A DNA stretch of 16,260 nucleotides from assembly GCA_050259035.1 (NCBI GenBank), contig JBLMZW010000126.1:1-16260 (forward strand), read 5' to 3'. The DNA is from JBLMZW01 sp050259035. GTDB lineage: Bacteria > Bacillota > Syntrophomonadia > Syntrophomonadales > DTU052. Both the position numbers and the translations under genes were made by a program. The notes under the pieces were generated by a model that saw only the letters and a program-made list of their open reading frames with translations, made no database searches and was not told the origin of the DNA. Below, piece after piece: positions 1 through 6,290 of the stretch; positions within the stretch are counted from its first letter, which is position 1, and each line of letters begins with the position of its first letter.

Positions 1-470
1 AAGGCGGCTCCGCCTATATCATGGGCAATGCCGCCGGACGGCCGCTGATCAATGCCGTAGGCAGACCGCGCGTGGTTATTAACGGTACGGCACTGGACTA
101 TCTGGCGGAATCCTTCATGGCCGGCGATCCGCTTAACGGCGGTGGGTTTGTCGTCTTAAACGGCATCGGCTTTAATGATGAGGACGGATCTATCCGGGAA
201 TATGACTCGCCCTACTCGGGCTCTAACATTTTCTCACTTGCATCCGGCGGCGCCATCTATGTCCGTGATCCGCAGAAAAAGCTGGTCGAAGAACAGCTTA
301 ACGGCGGTGAATTTAATGAAATCAGCGATGCGGACTGGGATCTCATCCTGCCGTACTTAGAAGAAAATGAAAGACTCTTTGCTATCAGTATAGATCGACT
401 TCTCACTGTAGATAACAAAAAGAAACCCCCAAAAGAAGTCTATCGCAAGATAATGCCTAAGAAGGCTTAA
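1..470 (+). CDS. Glutamate synthase GXGXG (alpha-subunit C-terminal) domain protein, 5' truncated
   Basis: The reading frame is open from base 3 at the window edge, so this is the last 155 residues of a longer gene; the ATG at 21 is internal. The visible part has repeating turns of the right-handed beta-helix seen in the GXGXG domain: GNAAGRPLINAVGRP, then FMAGDPLNGGGFVVLNG, then SLASGGAIYVRDP. A charged C-terminal tail ends in EVYRKIMPKKA. In many Clostridia and archaea glutamate synthase is split into separate genes for the amidotransferase, FMN/Fe-S and GXGXG domains, and this would be the GXGXG part. The NAD(P)H oxidoreductase at 774-2057 and the PII/Amt genes downstream fit ammonium assimilation. 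Base composition shifts within the gene: about 59% G+C over 1-180 but about 32% over 361-420 by hand count. The related fold in formylmethanofuran dehydrogenase subunit C is a less likely alternative. Confidence 0.78.
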   Translation, partial: GGSAYIMGNAAGRPLINAVGRPRVVINGTALDYLAESFMAGDPLNGGGFVVLNGIGFNDEDGSIREYDSPYSGSNIFSLASGGAIYVRDPQKKLVEEQLNGGEFNEISDADWDLILPYLEENERLFAISIDRLLTVDNKKKPPKEVYRKIMPKKA

Positions 471-473
471 GCA

Positions 474-590
474 TCGATTAGAAAAACTTCGCTTGCGCCA
501 AGTCCTTGACGCAGGCGGTCGCTCCTTGCCATCCATGGCACCGCGACACTAGTTCATCCTTGAACGTCGGAAGCCCTAGTTTTTCTTATC
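474..590. repeat. Multi-hairpin element closed by a 9-bp inverted repeat
   Basis: AGAAAAACT at 480-488 pairs with AGTTTTTCT at 578-586. The sequence between folds into three further hairpins. The first is near 491-516, with CTTGCGCCAAG opposite CTTGACGCAGG. The second has an outer stem GTCGC/GCGAC and an inner GCCA-TCCA-TGGC near 517-549. The third is GTTCA-TCCT-TGAAC near 552-565. All three tops carry a similar TCC(A/T)TG string. No start codon or ribosome site is seen inside. It lies just after the glutamate synthase stop codon and could be a dispersed palindromic element or a structured 3' UTR. There is no T-run, so a simple intrinsic terminator is unlikely. Confidence 0.5.
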
Positions 591-773
591 TATCAACCCT
601 AGAAGTTATACTTTTTGATAAGAAAAAAATGCCGACGGCCTGAGTGAGACCTGTAAATAAGGGCACCCCCCGGGTGTGAGCTCGGGGGTTTGAAAAATGA
701 TCGGTTCAGACGGTTATACCTTCTATGAAGCGCTAGAGGTAAGAAATGTTGGGTAACATTTGGAGGTGACCTT
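591..773 (+). promoter_or_regulatory. Leader region of the oxidoreductase gene, with hairpin before the ribosome site
   Basis: No gene is seen in these bases. TATACT at 607-612 could be a -10 box, but its -35 partner is weak. A G/C hairpin (ACCCCC paired with GGGGGT near 664-690) is followed by a short A-rich run. Just before the ribosome site a perfect 7-bp hairpin, AAATGTT-GGGT-AACATTT, spans 744-761 and abuts GGAGGTGA at 762-769. It could affect translation initiation or act as a dyad operator. The spacing does not match the GlnR/TnrA consensus. Confidence 0.35.
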
Positions 774-2057
774 ATGCGTTACGTAATAATTGGGGCTTCG
801 GTGGCTGCGGTGGGAGTCATAGAAGGGATAAGAAGTATAGATCCTGATGGAACCATTACCGTTTTAACAGCGGAGGAGGATCCATACTACTCCCGTACCT
901 TAATTTCATATTACTTAGCCGGTAAAATCGATTCACAAAAGCTTTATTACCGGCAGAAATCTTTCTATATTCGGAATAATGTTGATGTTATATGCAGTGA
1001 AGTTGCAGAAATCAACCCGGAAAAGTCATTCATTGTCACGTCCGGTGGACGTCAACTGAACTATGATTGCCTGGCTCTGACTGTAGGAGGTACTCCAACC
1101 TTGTTAGATGAAATCTCTGCTGGGCGGGAAAACGTTATAGGTTTCTACACTCTACAGGATGCCAGGCGGATAATGAGGTTGGTTCATTCAGGCACTAAGA
1201 CTGTTATCATTGGGGCCGGTCTGGTAGGGCTAAAAGCTGCCGAAGCTCTGCACTCTCTGGGGGTGCCGGTAACCGTTATCGACATGGCTCCACATGTAAT
1301 GCCGGGTTCACTTGATGAGGAGTCAGGGAGAATAGTCCAGCAGCATCTAGTTAATCAGGGAATCAATTTCCGCATGGGGATAGAAATTAAAGAAATTGAA
1401 GGCTCTCCATTGATTAACCGGTTGCGGTTATCAGATGGGGAAGAAGTACCCTGCAATCTCCTCATTGTTGCGGCTGGAACCACTCCTAATATTGCCCTGG
1501 CTAAAAGTGTAGGTATTGATACCAATCGCGGAATTCTGGTCGACCTGCACCAACGGACGAGTATACCCAATATTTACGCTGCGGGGGATGTCGCGGAAGC
1601 AATGGAAGTCTTAAGCGGTAGGCAAAATGTGGTGCCTCTTTTACCGCTAGCCTACGATCAGGGACGGGTGGCCGGAATCAATATGGCTTCGGGTGAAGCG
1701 GAATATCTAGAGTCCTTAGCTCTGAACTCCACCAGTCTATTAGGCCTGGCCATAATGTCGGCCGGTGATTCCCGCGCTGACGGTGTGAAAACACTGAATG
1801 AAACCTCGCAAAACCCTTATTACCGAAAAATAGTCCTGGATCAAGGAATAATAACCGGTTTCATAGCGATTAATAATGTTGATAAGATAGGGATTCTTAC
1901 CGAATTAATAAGAAAAAAAATTAACATTCAGGGAATGGAACAGATACTGCTGGCTCCATTTCTGAACCAAATTGACTTGGAAGACTTGCTTCATGATGTT
2001 GAAAGGGGGCAGCAAAATGAATTGTTAATGCCGAAAGCCTGCACTACCGCCAATTAA
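774..2057 (+). CDS. FAD-dependent NAD(P)H oxidoreductase (class III pyridine nucleotide-disulfide reductase family)
   Basis: This 427-residue protein has the two-dinucleotide-domain layout of the NADH oxidase / rubredoxin reductase / NirB N-terminal family. FAD binding is indicated by IIGASVAAVG at residues 5-14, where the third glycine is Ser as is common in this subfamily, and by IYAAGDVAE at 268-276. NAD(P) binding is indicated by VIIGAGLVGL at 144-153. The C-terminal part (about 310-427) resembles the dimerisation domain. No redox-active CxxC is seen. The position next to glutamate synthase domain genes suggests it feeds electrons to a split glutamate synthase, but this is inferred from context. 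The ATG at 774 has GGAGGTGA four bases upstream. The 3' end overlaps the relic start of a GXGXG gene at 2017. A stand-alone NADH oxidase or nitrite-reductase-like electron donor is an alternative. Confidence 0.8.
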   Translation: MRYVIIGASVAAVGVIEGIRSIDPDGTITVLTAEEDPYYSRTLISYYLAGKIDSQKLYYRQKSFYIRNNVDVICSEVAEINPEKSFIVTSGGRQLNYDCLALTVGGTPTLLDEISAGRENVIGFYTLQDARRIMRLVHSGTKTVIIGAGLVGLKAAEALHSLGVPVTVIDMAPHVMPGSLDEESGRIVQQHLVNQGINFRMGIEIKEIEGSPLINRLRLSDGEEVPCNLLIVAAGTTPNIALAKSVGIDTNRGILVDLHQRTSIPNIYAAGDVAEAMEVLSGRQNVVPLLPLAYDQGRVAGINMASGEAEYLESLALNSTSLLGLAIMSAGDSRADGVKTLNETSQNPYYRKIVLDQGIITGFIAINNVDKIGILTELIRKKINIQGMEQILLAPFLNQIDLEDLLHDVERGQQNELLMPKACTTAN

Positions 2058-2231
2058 ACGATATTATCAGGCAGGCATTGGAATCGGGTGAACAGGAATT
2101 GCTTCTGGAAAACATAAACGGCCAGCGTTACATTGCCTGTGGCCTGACGGGGAACCCAGGAAATGACCGGAACTGGGGGTAATGATCTGGGAACGTTAGG
2201 GGGTTTAAATACCAAATTAACCGTCTATTAA
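2017..2231 (+). pseudogene. Decayed head of a second glutamate synthase GXGXG-domain gene
   Basis: Reading from 2021 gives NAESLHYRQLND, then ESGEQELLLENINGQRYIACGL, the usual N-terminal segment of the GXGXG protein, where GQRYIG.GL is typical. An ATG at 2017 with AAAGGGGG at 2002-2009 would be the natural start, but one extra base puts it out of frame. Downstream, PGND is reached too early, about nine residues being absent, and a stop occurs at 2180-2182. A second frame from 2181 continues as NDLGTLGG and LTVY before TAA at 2229-2231, again resembling the family (PGNDLG, then a VYG-like turn). The remaining two-thirds of the domain are missing. The relic overlaps the oxidoreductase 3' end, so the ancestral order was probably oxidoreductase then GXGXG gene, coupled by overlap. 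Confidence 0.6.
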
Positions 2232-2259
2232 TTCGGGTATACCTCAGGGGGTGAGGCCT

Positions 2260-2598
2260 GTGAAAAAAATAGAGGCGATCATTAGACCGGGAAAATTGGA
2301 AGAACTAAAAGTAGCTTTAGCTGAAATGGAAGTTCGGGGAATGACCTTATATGAAGTAATGGGAAGAGGACTTCAAAAAGAGCAAAAACAATATTACCGG
2401 GGACAGGAACACAAAGTCGACTTGTTTCCTAAAGTAAAAGTGGAAATTATTTGCCGGGATCATTGGTTAGAAAGAATCGTTGAAAAAATTATTCAAGTAT
2501 GCCAGACCGGCAAGGTCGGGGACGGGAAAATATTTGTCTATCCGATCGAAGATATAATCCGGATTAGCACCGGAGAACGAGGCGACGCAGCCTTATAA
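2260..2598 (+). CDS. glnK: PII nitrogen regulatory protein (copy 1), no Tyr51
   Basis: The 112 residues align without gaps to E. coli GlnB. PII proteins are trimeric sensors of ATP/ADP and 2-oxoglutarate that plug Amt channels through the T-loop. Seen here: Gln39 and Lys58, which contact 2-oxoglutarate in the family, and the nucleotide loop TGKVGDGKIF at 83-92. The T-loop reads QYYRGQEHKVD. Position 51 is His and position 49 is Gln, so neither the uridylylated Tyr51 nor the phosphorylated Ser49 of other lineages is present. Position 103 is Ser where E. coli has Arg. I chose the GTG at 2260 because AGGGGGTGAGG lies just upstream and the result matches copy 2; a GTG at 2251 lies inside that ribosome site. 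Amt-1 follows after the hairpin at 2625-2680. Confidence 0.93.
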   Translation: MKKIEAIIRPGKLEELKVALAEMEVRGMTLYEVMGRGLQKEQKQYYRGQEHKVDLFPKVKVEIICRDHWLERIVEKIIQVCQTGKVGDGKIFVYPIEDIIRISTGERGDAAL

Positions 2599-2624
2599 AT
2601 CAACAGATGTAGGAAAATAAACTT

Positions 2625-2680
2625 GAAGCAAAGGCGCTCATGTGCAGGGTTAATACCCCGCTTATGGGCGCCTTTTTTTT
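2625..2680 (+). promoter_or_regulatory. PII-1/Amt-1 intergenic terminator-like hairpin with alternative fold
   Basis: A 12-bp stem (AAAGGCGCTCAT at 2630-2641 with ATGGGCGCCTTT at 2664-2675, one G-T pair) is followed by eight T residues from 2673 to 2680, a classical intrinsic terminator shape. The 5' arm can instead form a small hairpin AGC-AAAGGC-GCT at 2627-2638, whose six-base loop has A at position 1 and G at position 4. The two folds exclude each other. This matches the layout of ANTAR-type antitermination targets, but the second hairpin those leaders carry is not evident. Confidence 0.6.
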
Positions 2681-2725
2681 GAAAATATATCCGTTGCGAT
2701 ATTTACGTATGTTGGGAGGATTAGT

Positions 2726-4072
2726 ATGAAGTCATCCGCAAAAGCCCTGATGTTATCATTAACGACCATGATATTTGTATATGCGGTTCCTCTGGTAGCC
2801 CGCGCGGCTCAGCCCTCAAACGTTGACTCAGGCGACACGACATTTGTACTTATGTCAGCCGCACTGGTTCTTTTAATGACCCCGGGCCTTGGCTTATTCT
2901 ACGGTGGAATGGTTCGAAAAAAGAATGTTCTTAATATAATGGTACAATGCTTTGTAACTGTTGGATTAGTTTCGGTTCAATGGATCATCTGTGGGTATAG
3001 CCTGGCTTTTGGCCCTGATATAGGACATATAATAGGAAGCTTAGAGTGGGCGGGCTTTGCTGGTGTTGGCAGTCTCCCTAACTCAATCTACGCCGGGACC
3101 ATTCCCCACGGAACTTTTGCCATATTTCAGCTTATGTTTGCGGTTATTACGGCGGCTTTGATAACTGGCTCCTTTGCAGAACGATTGCGGTTCTCCGTAT
3201 TCGTGATATTCATTCTACTGTGGTCAACTCTGGTATATGACCCTGTCGCTCATTGGGTATGGGGGGCTGGGGGATGGTTAAAGAACCTGGGGGTTTTGGA
3301 TTTTGCCGGGGGCAATGTGGTTGAAATATGCTCCGGGTTTTCCGGACTGGCTGTAGCCATTGCCGTAGGACGCAGGACGGGTTACGGCAGGGAACCTATT
3401 CTCCCGCATAATTTGCCCCTTACCATGGTTGGTGCTGGTCTTTTATGGTTTGGCTGGTTCGGGTTTAATGCTGGATCAGCTCTGGCGGCCAATGGTATTG
3501 CTTCTAATGCCTTTATAACCACTAACACTGCTGCCGCAGCCGGAACGTTATCCTGGTTGATAGCCGAGTATATGGATCACGGTAAACCCACCATGCTGGG
3601 AGCCGTTTCGGGAGCTGTTGCCAGCCTGGTTGCCATTACCCCGGCCTGTGGTTTTGTCAGCCCAATGTCGGCTTTGTTCATAGGGTTAGTGGCAGGTCCG
3701 GTATGTTACCTGGCAGTGGGTAAGTTTAAACAATTAATGGGTTACGATGATGCCCTTGATGTATTTGGCATCCATGGTGTAGGTGGCATGATAGGAACTT
3801 TGGCTACAGGAATTTTAGCCTCAATTGCTATTAATCCGTCTGGTGCCGATGGGTTGCTGTTTGGGAACGCACACACCTTCCTTATTCAACTCCTGGCGGT
3901 TGGTGCAACCTGCCTATATGCCGGAACCATGAGCTTTATAATAATGAAAGCAATTGGACTTTTTGTACCATTGCGGGCAGAAGACGAGGATGAGGAAGCG
4001 GGGTTAGATGTATCACATCACGGGGAGGAAGCCTATCGATACGAGGCCTCCATGGTTGGTCCCGCCAGTTGA
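2726..4072 (+). CDS. amt: Ammonium transporter Amt-1 with Glu in place of the first pore histidine
   Basis: This 448-residue Amt/Mep/Rh channel has an N-terminal signal-like segment (1-27, ending ARA-A) and about eleven membrane segments. Family signatures are YGGMVRKKN (59-67), FAERLRF (150-156), HWVWG (176-180), LWFGWFGFNAGSA (240-252) and DVFGIHGVGG (345-354). The second pore histidine is His350. At the first position, which in E. coli AmtB is His168 within GGTVVHI, this protein has Glu200 (GGNVVEI; codon GAA at 3323-3325). The same Glu occurs in some fungal Mep proteins and changes conduction. The C-terminal tail is acidic (EDEDEE at about 426-431) with GLDVSHHGEEAY, typical of the cytosolic region that meets PII. 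The ribosome site GGGAGGA lies at 2714-2720. Copy 2 is a close paralogue. Confidence 0.95.
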   Translation: MKSSAKALMLSLTTMIFVYAVPLVARAAQPSNVDSGDTTFVLMSAALVLLMTPGLGLFYGGMVRKKNVLNIMVQCFVTVGLVSVQWIICGYSLAFGPDIGHIIGSLEWAGFAGVGSLPNSIYAGTIPHGTFAIFQLMFAVITAALITGSFAERLRFSVFVIFILLWSTLVYDPVAHWVWGAGGWLKNLGVLDFAGGNVVEICSGFSGLAVAIAVGRRTGYGREPILPHNLPLTMVGAGLLWFGWFGFNAGSALAANGIASNAFITTNTAAAAGTLSWLIAEYMDHGKPTMLGAVSGAVASLVAITPACGFVSPMSALFIGLVAGPVCYLAVGKFKQLMGYDDALDVFGIHGVGGMIGTLATGILASIAINPSGADGLLFGNAHTFLIQLLAVGATCLYAGTMSFIIMKAIGLFVPLRAEDEDEEAGLDVSHHGEEAYRYEASMVGPAS

Positions 4073-4144
4073 AAACATCGGAATTAGGCCTTGTTAAAAG
4101 CATGTATAAGGAGTAAAATTAACGTGTAAATGAGATATGGTTTT

Positions 4145-4189
4145 GAAGCGAAGGCGCTTTGTCTCTCCAGAGGAGGGGTAAAGCGCCTT
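4145..4189 (+). promoter_or_regulatory. Amt-1/PII-2 intergenic hairpin, related to the two flanking ones
   Basis: AAGGCGCTTT at 4151-4160 pairs perfectly with AAAGCGCCTT at 4180-4189. The alternative upstream hairpin is GAAGCG-AAGG-CGCTTT at 4145-4160, using the same 5' arm. Unlike its sisters at 2625 and 4611 it lacks a proper T-run (AAATATTTT follows), so it would be a weak terminator. A second small hairpin, AACCG-AGGGCCC-CGGTT, follows at about 4205-4221 before the PII-2 ribosome site. Confidence 0.5.
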
Positions 4190-4255
4190 AAATATTTTGT
4201 AGCTAACCGAGGGCCCCGGTTTGCTGCCAATAATTAAATATAGGAGGTGCAGCAT

Positions 4256-4594
4256 ATGAAAAAAATTGAGGCGGTGATTAAGCCTGGCAAGATTGACGAG
4301 CTGAAGCATGCTCTAGCCGCGATGGAAGTAAGAGGTATGACCATTTACGAGGTCATGGGCAGAGGATTGCAGAGAGACCAAAAACAATACTATCGTGGGC
4401 AGGAACATACCGTCGATCTCTTCCCCAAGGTTAAGGTGGAAGTCGTTTGCCGTGATCACTGGCTGGATAGGATTGTTCAAGAAATAATCAAAGTCTGTCA
4501 GACCGGTAAAATAGGCGATGGAAAGATCTTCGTCTATCCAATAGAAGATATAGTCCGCATCAGCTCTGGAGAGCGGGGGGATGCTGCATTATAA
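4256..4594 (+). CDS. glnK: PII nitrogen regulatory protein (copy 2), no Tyr51
   Basis: This second PII protein has 112 residues and is very similar to copy 1; most differences are conservative. It keeps Gln39, Lys58 and TGKIGDGKIF. The T-loop reads QYYRGQEHTVD, with His51 and Gln49, so neither known covalent modification site is present. Position 103 is again Ser. The ATG at 4256 has AGGAGGTG at 4242-4249 at good spacing; the GTG at 4247 lies within that site. Its partner Amt-2 begins 291 bases downstream, a longer gap than between copy 1 and Amt-1 because repeat elements lie between. The two modules look like a tandem duplication. PII-2 probably gates Amt-2, but cross-talk cannot be excluded. 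Confidence 0.93.
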   Translation: MKKIEAVIKPGKIDELKHALAAMEVRGMTIYEVMGRGLQRDQKQYYRGQEHTVDLFPKVKVEVVCRDHWLDRIVQEIIKVCQTGKIGDGKIFVYPIEDIVRISSGERGDAAL

Positions 4595-4610
4595 AATTAA
4601 ATAGTTTGCC

Positions 4611-4672
4611 GAGCAAAGGCGCTCAGGAATCAGGCGGGTTGCAGCCGGATTCACGAGCGCCTTTAGTTTTTT
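4611..4672 (+). promoter_or_regulatory. PII-2/Amt-2 intergenic terminator-like hairpin with alternative fold
   Basis: AAAGGCGCTC at 4615-4624 pairs perfectly with GAGCGCCTTT at 4655-4664. An inner stem GAATC/GATTC lies within, and AGTTTTTT follows. The competing hairpin GAGC-AAAGGC-GCTC at 4611-4624 has a 4-bp stem and the same AAAGGC loop as the hairpin after PII-1. Forming it uses the whole 5' terminator arm, so the two folds are exclusive. It begins 17 bases after the PII-2 stop codon. Confidence 0.6.
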
Positions 4673-4674
4673 AC

Positions 4675-4810
4675 TTCAGGAATTTTATCCGTCGGACGAT
4701 TTAGTTATTTTGCCCCGAGCCAACGCGAGGAAAAAATTCCTAAAGCGTGCGGCCCGTCGGCATAGCCGACGAGCTTCCTTATGGTCAATGGCGCAACGCC
4801 AGAGGTATGA
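4675..4810 (+). repeat. Structured interspersed repeat R1, copy A
   Basis: This copy matches 15995-16127 in the same orientation, at about two-thirds identity over the first 45 bases and stronger around CCGAG, GCGAGGA, GTGCG, CCCGT, GCCGAC and CTTC..TTAT. It contains hairpins AGGAA-AAAA-TTCCT (4728-4741), GTCGGC-ATA-GCCGAC (4756-4770) and GGCG-CAA-CGCC (4790-4800). Copy B has hairpins at the same places built from different bases. It sits between PII-2 and Amt-2 and has no coding frame. Confidence 0.6.
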
Positions 4811-4819
4811 AGTATTGCT

Positions 4820-4854
4820 AGGCGCGCGCCAAGGGAACTGATTACGGCGCGCCT
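4820..4854 (-). repeat. 35-bp hairpin repeat R2, copy A
   Basis: On the minus strand this is a stem (AGGCGCGC with GCGCGCCT) enclosing ATCAGTTCCCTT. The element at 15961-15995 on the plus strand has the same length, the same 12-base central string, and about 28 of 35 positions identical. The stem stays paired in both, with G-T replacing G-C in copy B. It lies 31 bases before the Amt-2 start. Confidence 0.6.
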
Positions 4855-4885
4855 ATCTTGTTAGCCGAGAAGAGGAGGTTTTGAT

Positions 4886-6229
4886 ATGAGACGATTTGGA
4901 AAACTATTAACCGTGCTGGCTACTTCCCTGATAACCATAGCTGCTGCCCCGGTAATTACTCTGGCGGCAGATGTTTCCAAAGTCGATGCTGGTGACACGT
5001 CATTTATCCTGGTGTCGGCAGCCTTAGTCCTTCTAATGACGCCCGGGCTTGCTCTTTTTTACGGGGGTATGGTGCGAAGGAAAAATATATTAAGCATTCT
5101 TATGCAGTGCTTTTTTATTATGGCCCTGGTTTCTATACAATGGGTGCTTTGCGGTTATTCACTCTCCTTTGGCCCAGACCTACATCACTTTATAGGGAGT
5201 CTAAGCTGGGCTGGGATGAGCGGGGTTGGGGCGGCGCCCAATGCAGACTATGCGGGCACCATACCCCATGCGGCTTTCTCCATGTTTCAGCTTATGTTTG
5301 CCATAATCACCGCTGGATTGATTATTGGAGCCTTTGCTGAACGTATGAGATTCCCGGTCTTCGTGGTTTTTATTCTCCTGTGGACCACCCTGGTATATGA
5401 TCCCGTAGCGCATTGGGTATGGGGGGTGGACGGTTGGTTAAGGAACCTGGGCGCTCTTGATTTCGCAGGAGGAACTGTCGTCCATATAAGCTCAGGGGTA
5501 TCAGGTCTAGTGGCTGCCCTGGTGCTGGGTAAAAGACTGGGAGGACGAGAACCCATGGTTCCGCACAATCTGCCCTTAACCGTACTGGGCGCAGGACTCT
5601 TGTGGTTCGGCTGGTTTGGATTTAATGCCGGAAGCGCTCTGGCTGCTAATGGCCTGGCGGCAACAGCTTTCCTGACCACCAATACCGCAGCGGCGGCGGC
5701 GACCCTTTCCTGGATGTTGTGTGAGTGGATGCACCACGGCAAGCCGACCGTTTTGGGTGCGGTCTCCGGAACAGTTGCTGGCCTGGTCGCCATTACACCA
5801 GCCGCTGGCTTTGTTACACCGATGGCAGCAATAATAATGGGTTTATTGGTCAGCCCCTGTTGTTACCTGGCAGTGGCTAAAGTAAAAGAGAAAATGGGTT
5901 ACGACGACTCACTCGATGCATTTGGAATTCACGGTGTGGGCGGCACTTTCGGAGCGATCGCCACCGGATTGTTTGCCACCACCGCAGTCAATTCCGCTGG
6001 GTTTAACGGCCTCTTTTACGGAAATCCCCACCAGCTGCTGGTGCAGGTTATTGCAGTCTTAGTCACTTATGTATTTGCCGGCGGGATGACCTTTATCATT
6101 CTCAAAGGAATAAGTCTGGTTACATCGCTTCGCGCAACCGAGGAAGAAGAGGAAATCGGTCTCGATTTGTCTCAGCACGGAGAAGATGCTTATTCTAACT
6201 TTGAGTTAGCGGGCAATCACTCCGTTTAG
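4886..6229 (+). CDS. amt: Ammonium transporter Amt-2, canonical twin-histidine pore
   Basis: This 447-residue channel is a close paralogue of the one at 2726-4072. It has an N-terminal signal-like segment (about 1-28, ending LAADV) and about eleven membrane segments. Signatures include YGGMVRRKN (59-67), LWFGWFGFNAGSA (239-251) and DAFGIHGVGG (344-353). Both pore histidines are present: His200 in GGTVVHI and His349 in GIHGVGG, the standard arrangement for ammonium deprotonation and conduction. The C-terminal tail has an acidic run (EEEEE at about 427) then GLDLSQHGEDAY, the likely PII contact region. The ribosome site GAGGAGG lies at 4870-4876. A strong terminator follows at 6264. Beside Amt-1 with its Glu200, this gene gives the cell two pore types. 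Confidence 0.96.
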   Translation: MRRFGKLLTVLATSLITIAAAPVITLAADVSKVDAGDTSFILVSAALVLLMTPGLALFYGGMVRRKNILSILMQCFFIMALVSIQWVLCGYSLSFGPDLHHFIGSLSWAGMSGVGAAPNADYAGTIPHAAFSMFQLMFAIITAGLIIGAFAERMRFPVFVVFILLWTTLVYDPVAHWVWGVDGWLRNLGALDFAGGTVVHISSGVSGLVAALVLGKRLGGREPMVPHNLPLTVLGAGLLWFGWFGFNAGSALAANGLAATAFLTTNTAAAAATLSWMLCEWMHHGKPTVLGAVSGTVAGLVAITPAAGFVTPMAAIIMGLLVSPCCYLAVAKVKEKMGYDDSLDAFGIHGVGGTFGAIATGLFATTAVNSAGFNGLFYGNPHQLLVQVIAVLVTYVFAGGMTFIILKGISLVTSLRATEEEEEIGLDLSQHGEDAYSNFELAGNHSV

Positions 6230-6263
6230 AAATCCATGAAACAGACTTAGTAGAAAATATATG

Positions 6264-6290
6264 CGTCCTTCCTTTGGAAGGACGTTTTTT
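6264..6290 (+). terminator. Intrinsic terminator of the PII/Amt block
   Basis: CGTCCTTCC (6264-6272), loop TTT, GGAAGGACG (6276-6284), followed by six T residues (6285-6290). It is a perfect 9-bp stem 35 bases after the Amt-2 stop codon. Confidence 0.85.

Noticed and set aside
533..547. Sigma-54 promoter at TGGCAC near 534
   Set aside because: The -12 element (TTGC-type) is absent at the required spacing.
744..761. GlnR/TnrA operator at the AAATGTT...AACATTT dyad
   Set aside because: The half-sites are separated by four bases, not the seven of the TGTNA-N7-TNACA consensus.
2580..2624. A second hexaloop hairpin upstream of the AAAGGC hairpin, as a full ANTAR target needs
   Set aside because: No stem with an A-N-N-G-N-N loop could be found before the first or third leader, so ANTAR control stays a hypothesis.
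5287..5793. 168-residue minus-strand frame inside Amt-2
   Set aside because: It is antisense to a strongly conserved channel gene, has no ribosome site, and looks like low-complexity reverse reading.
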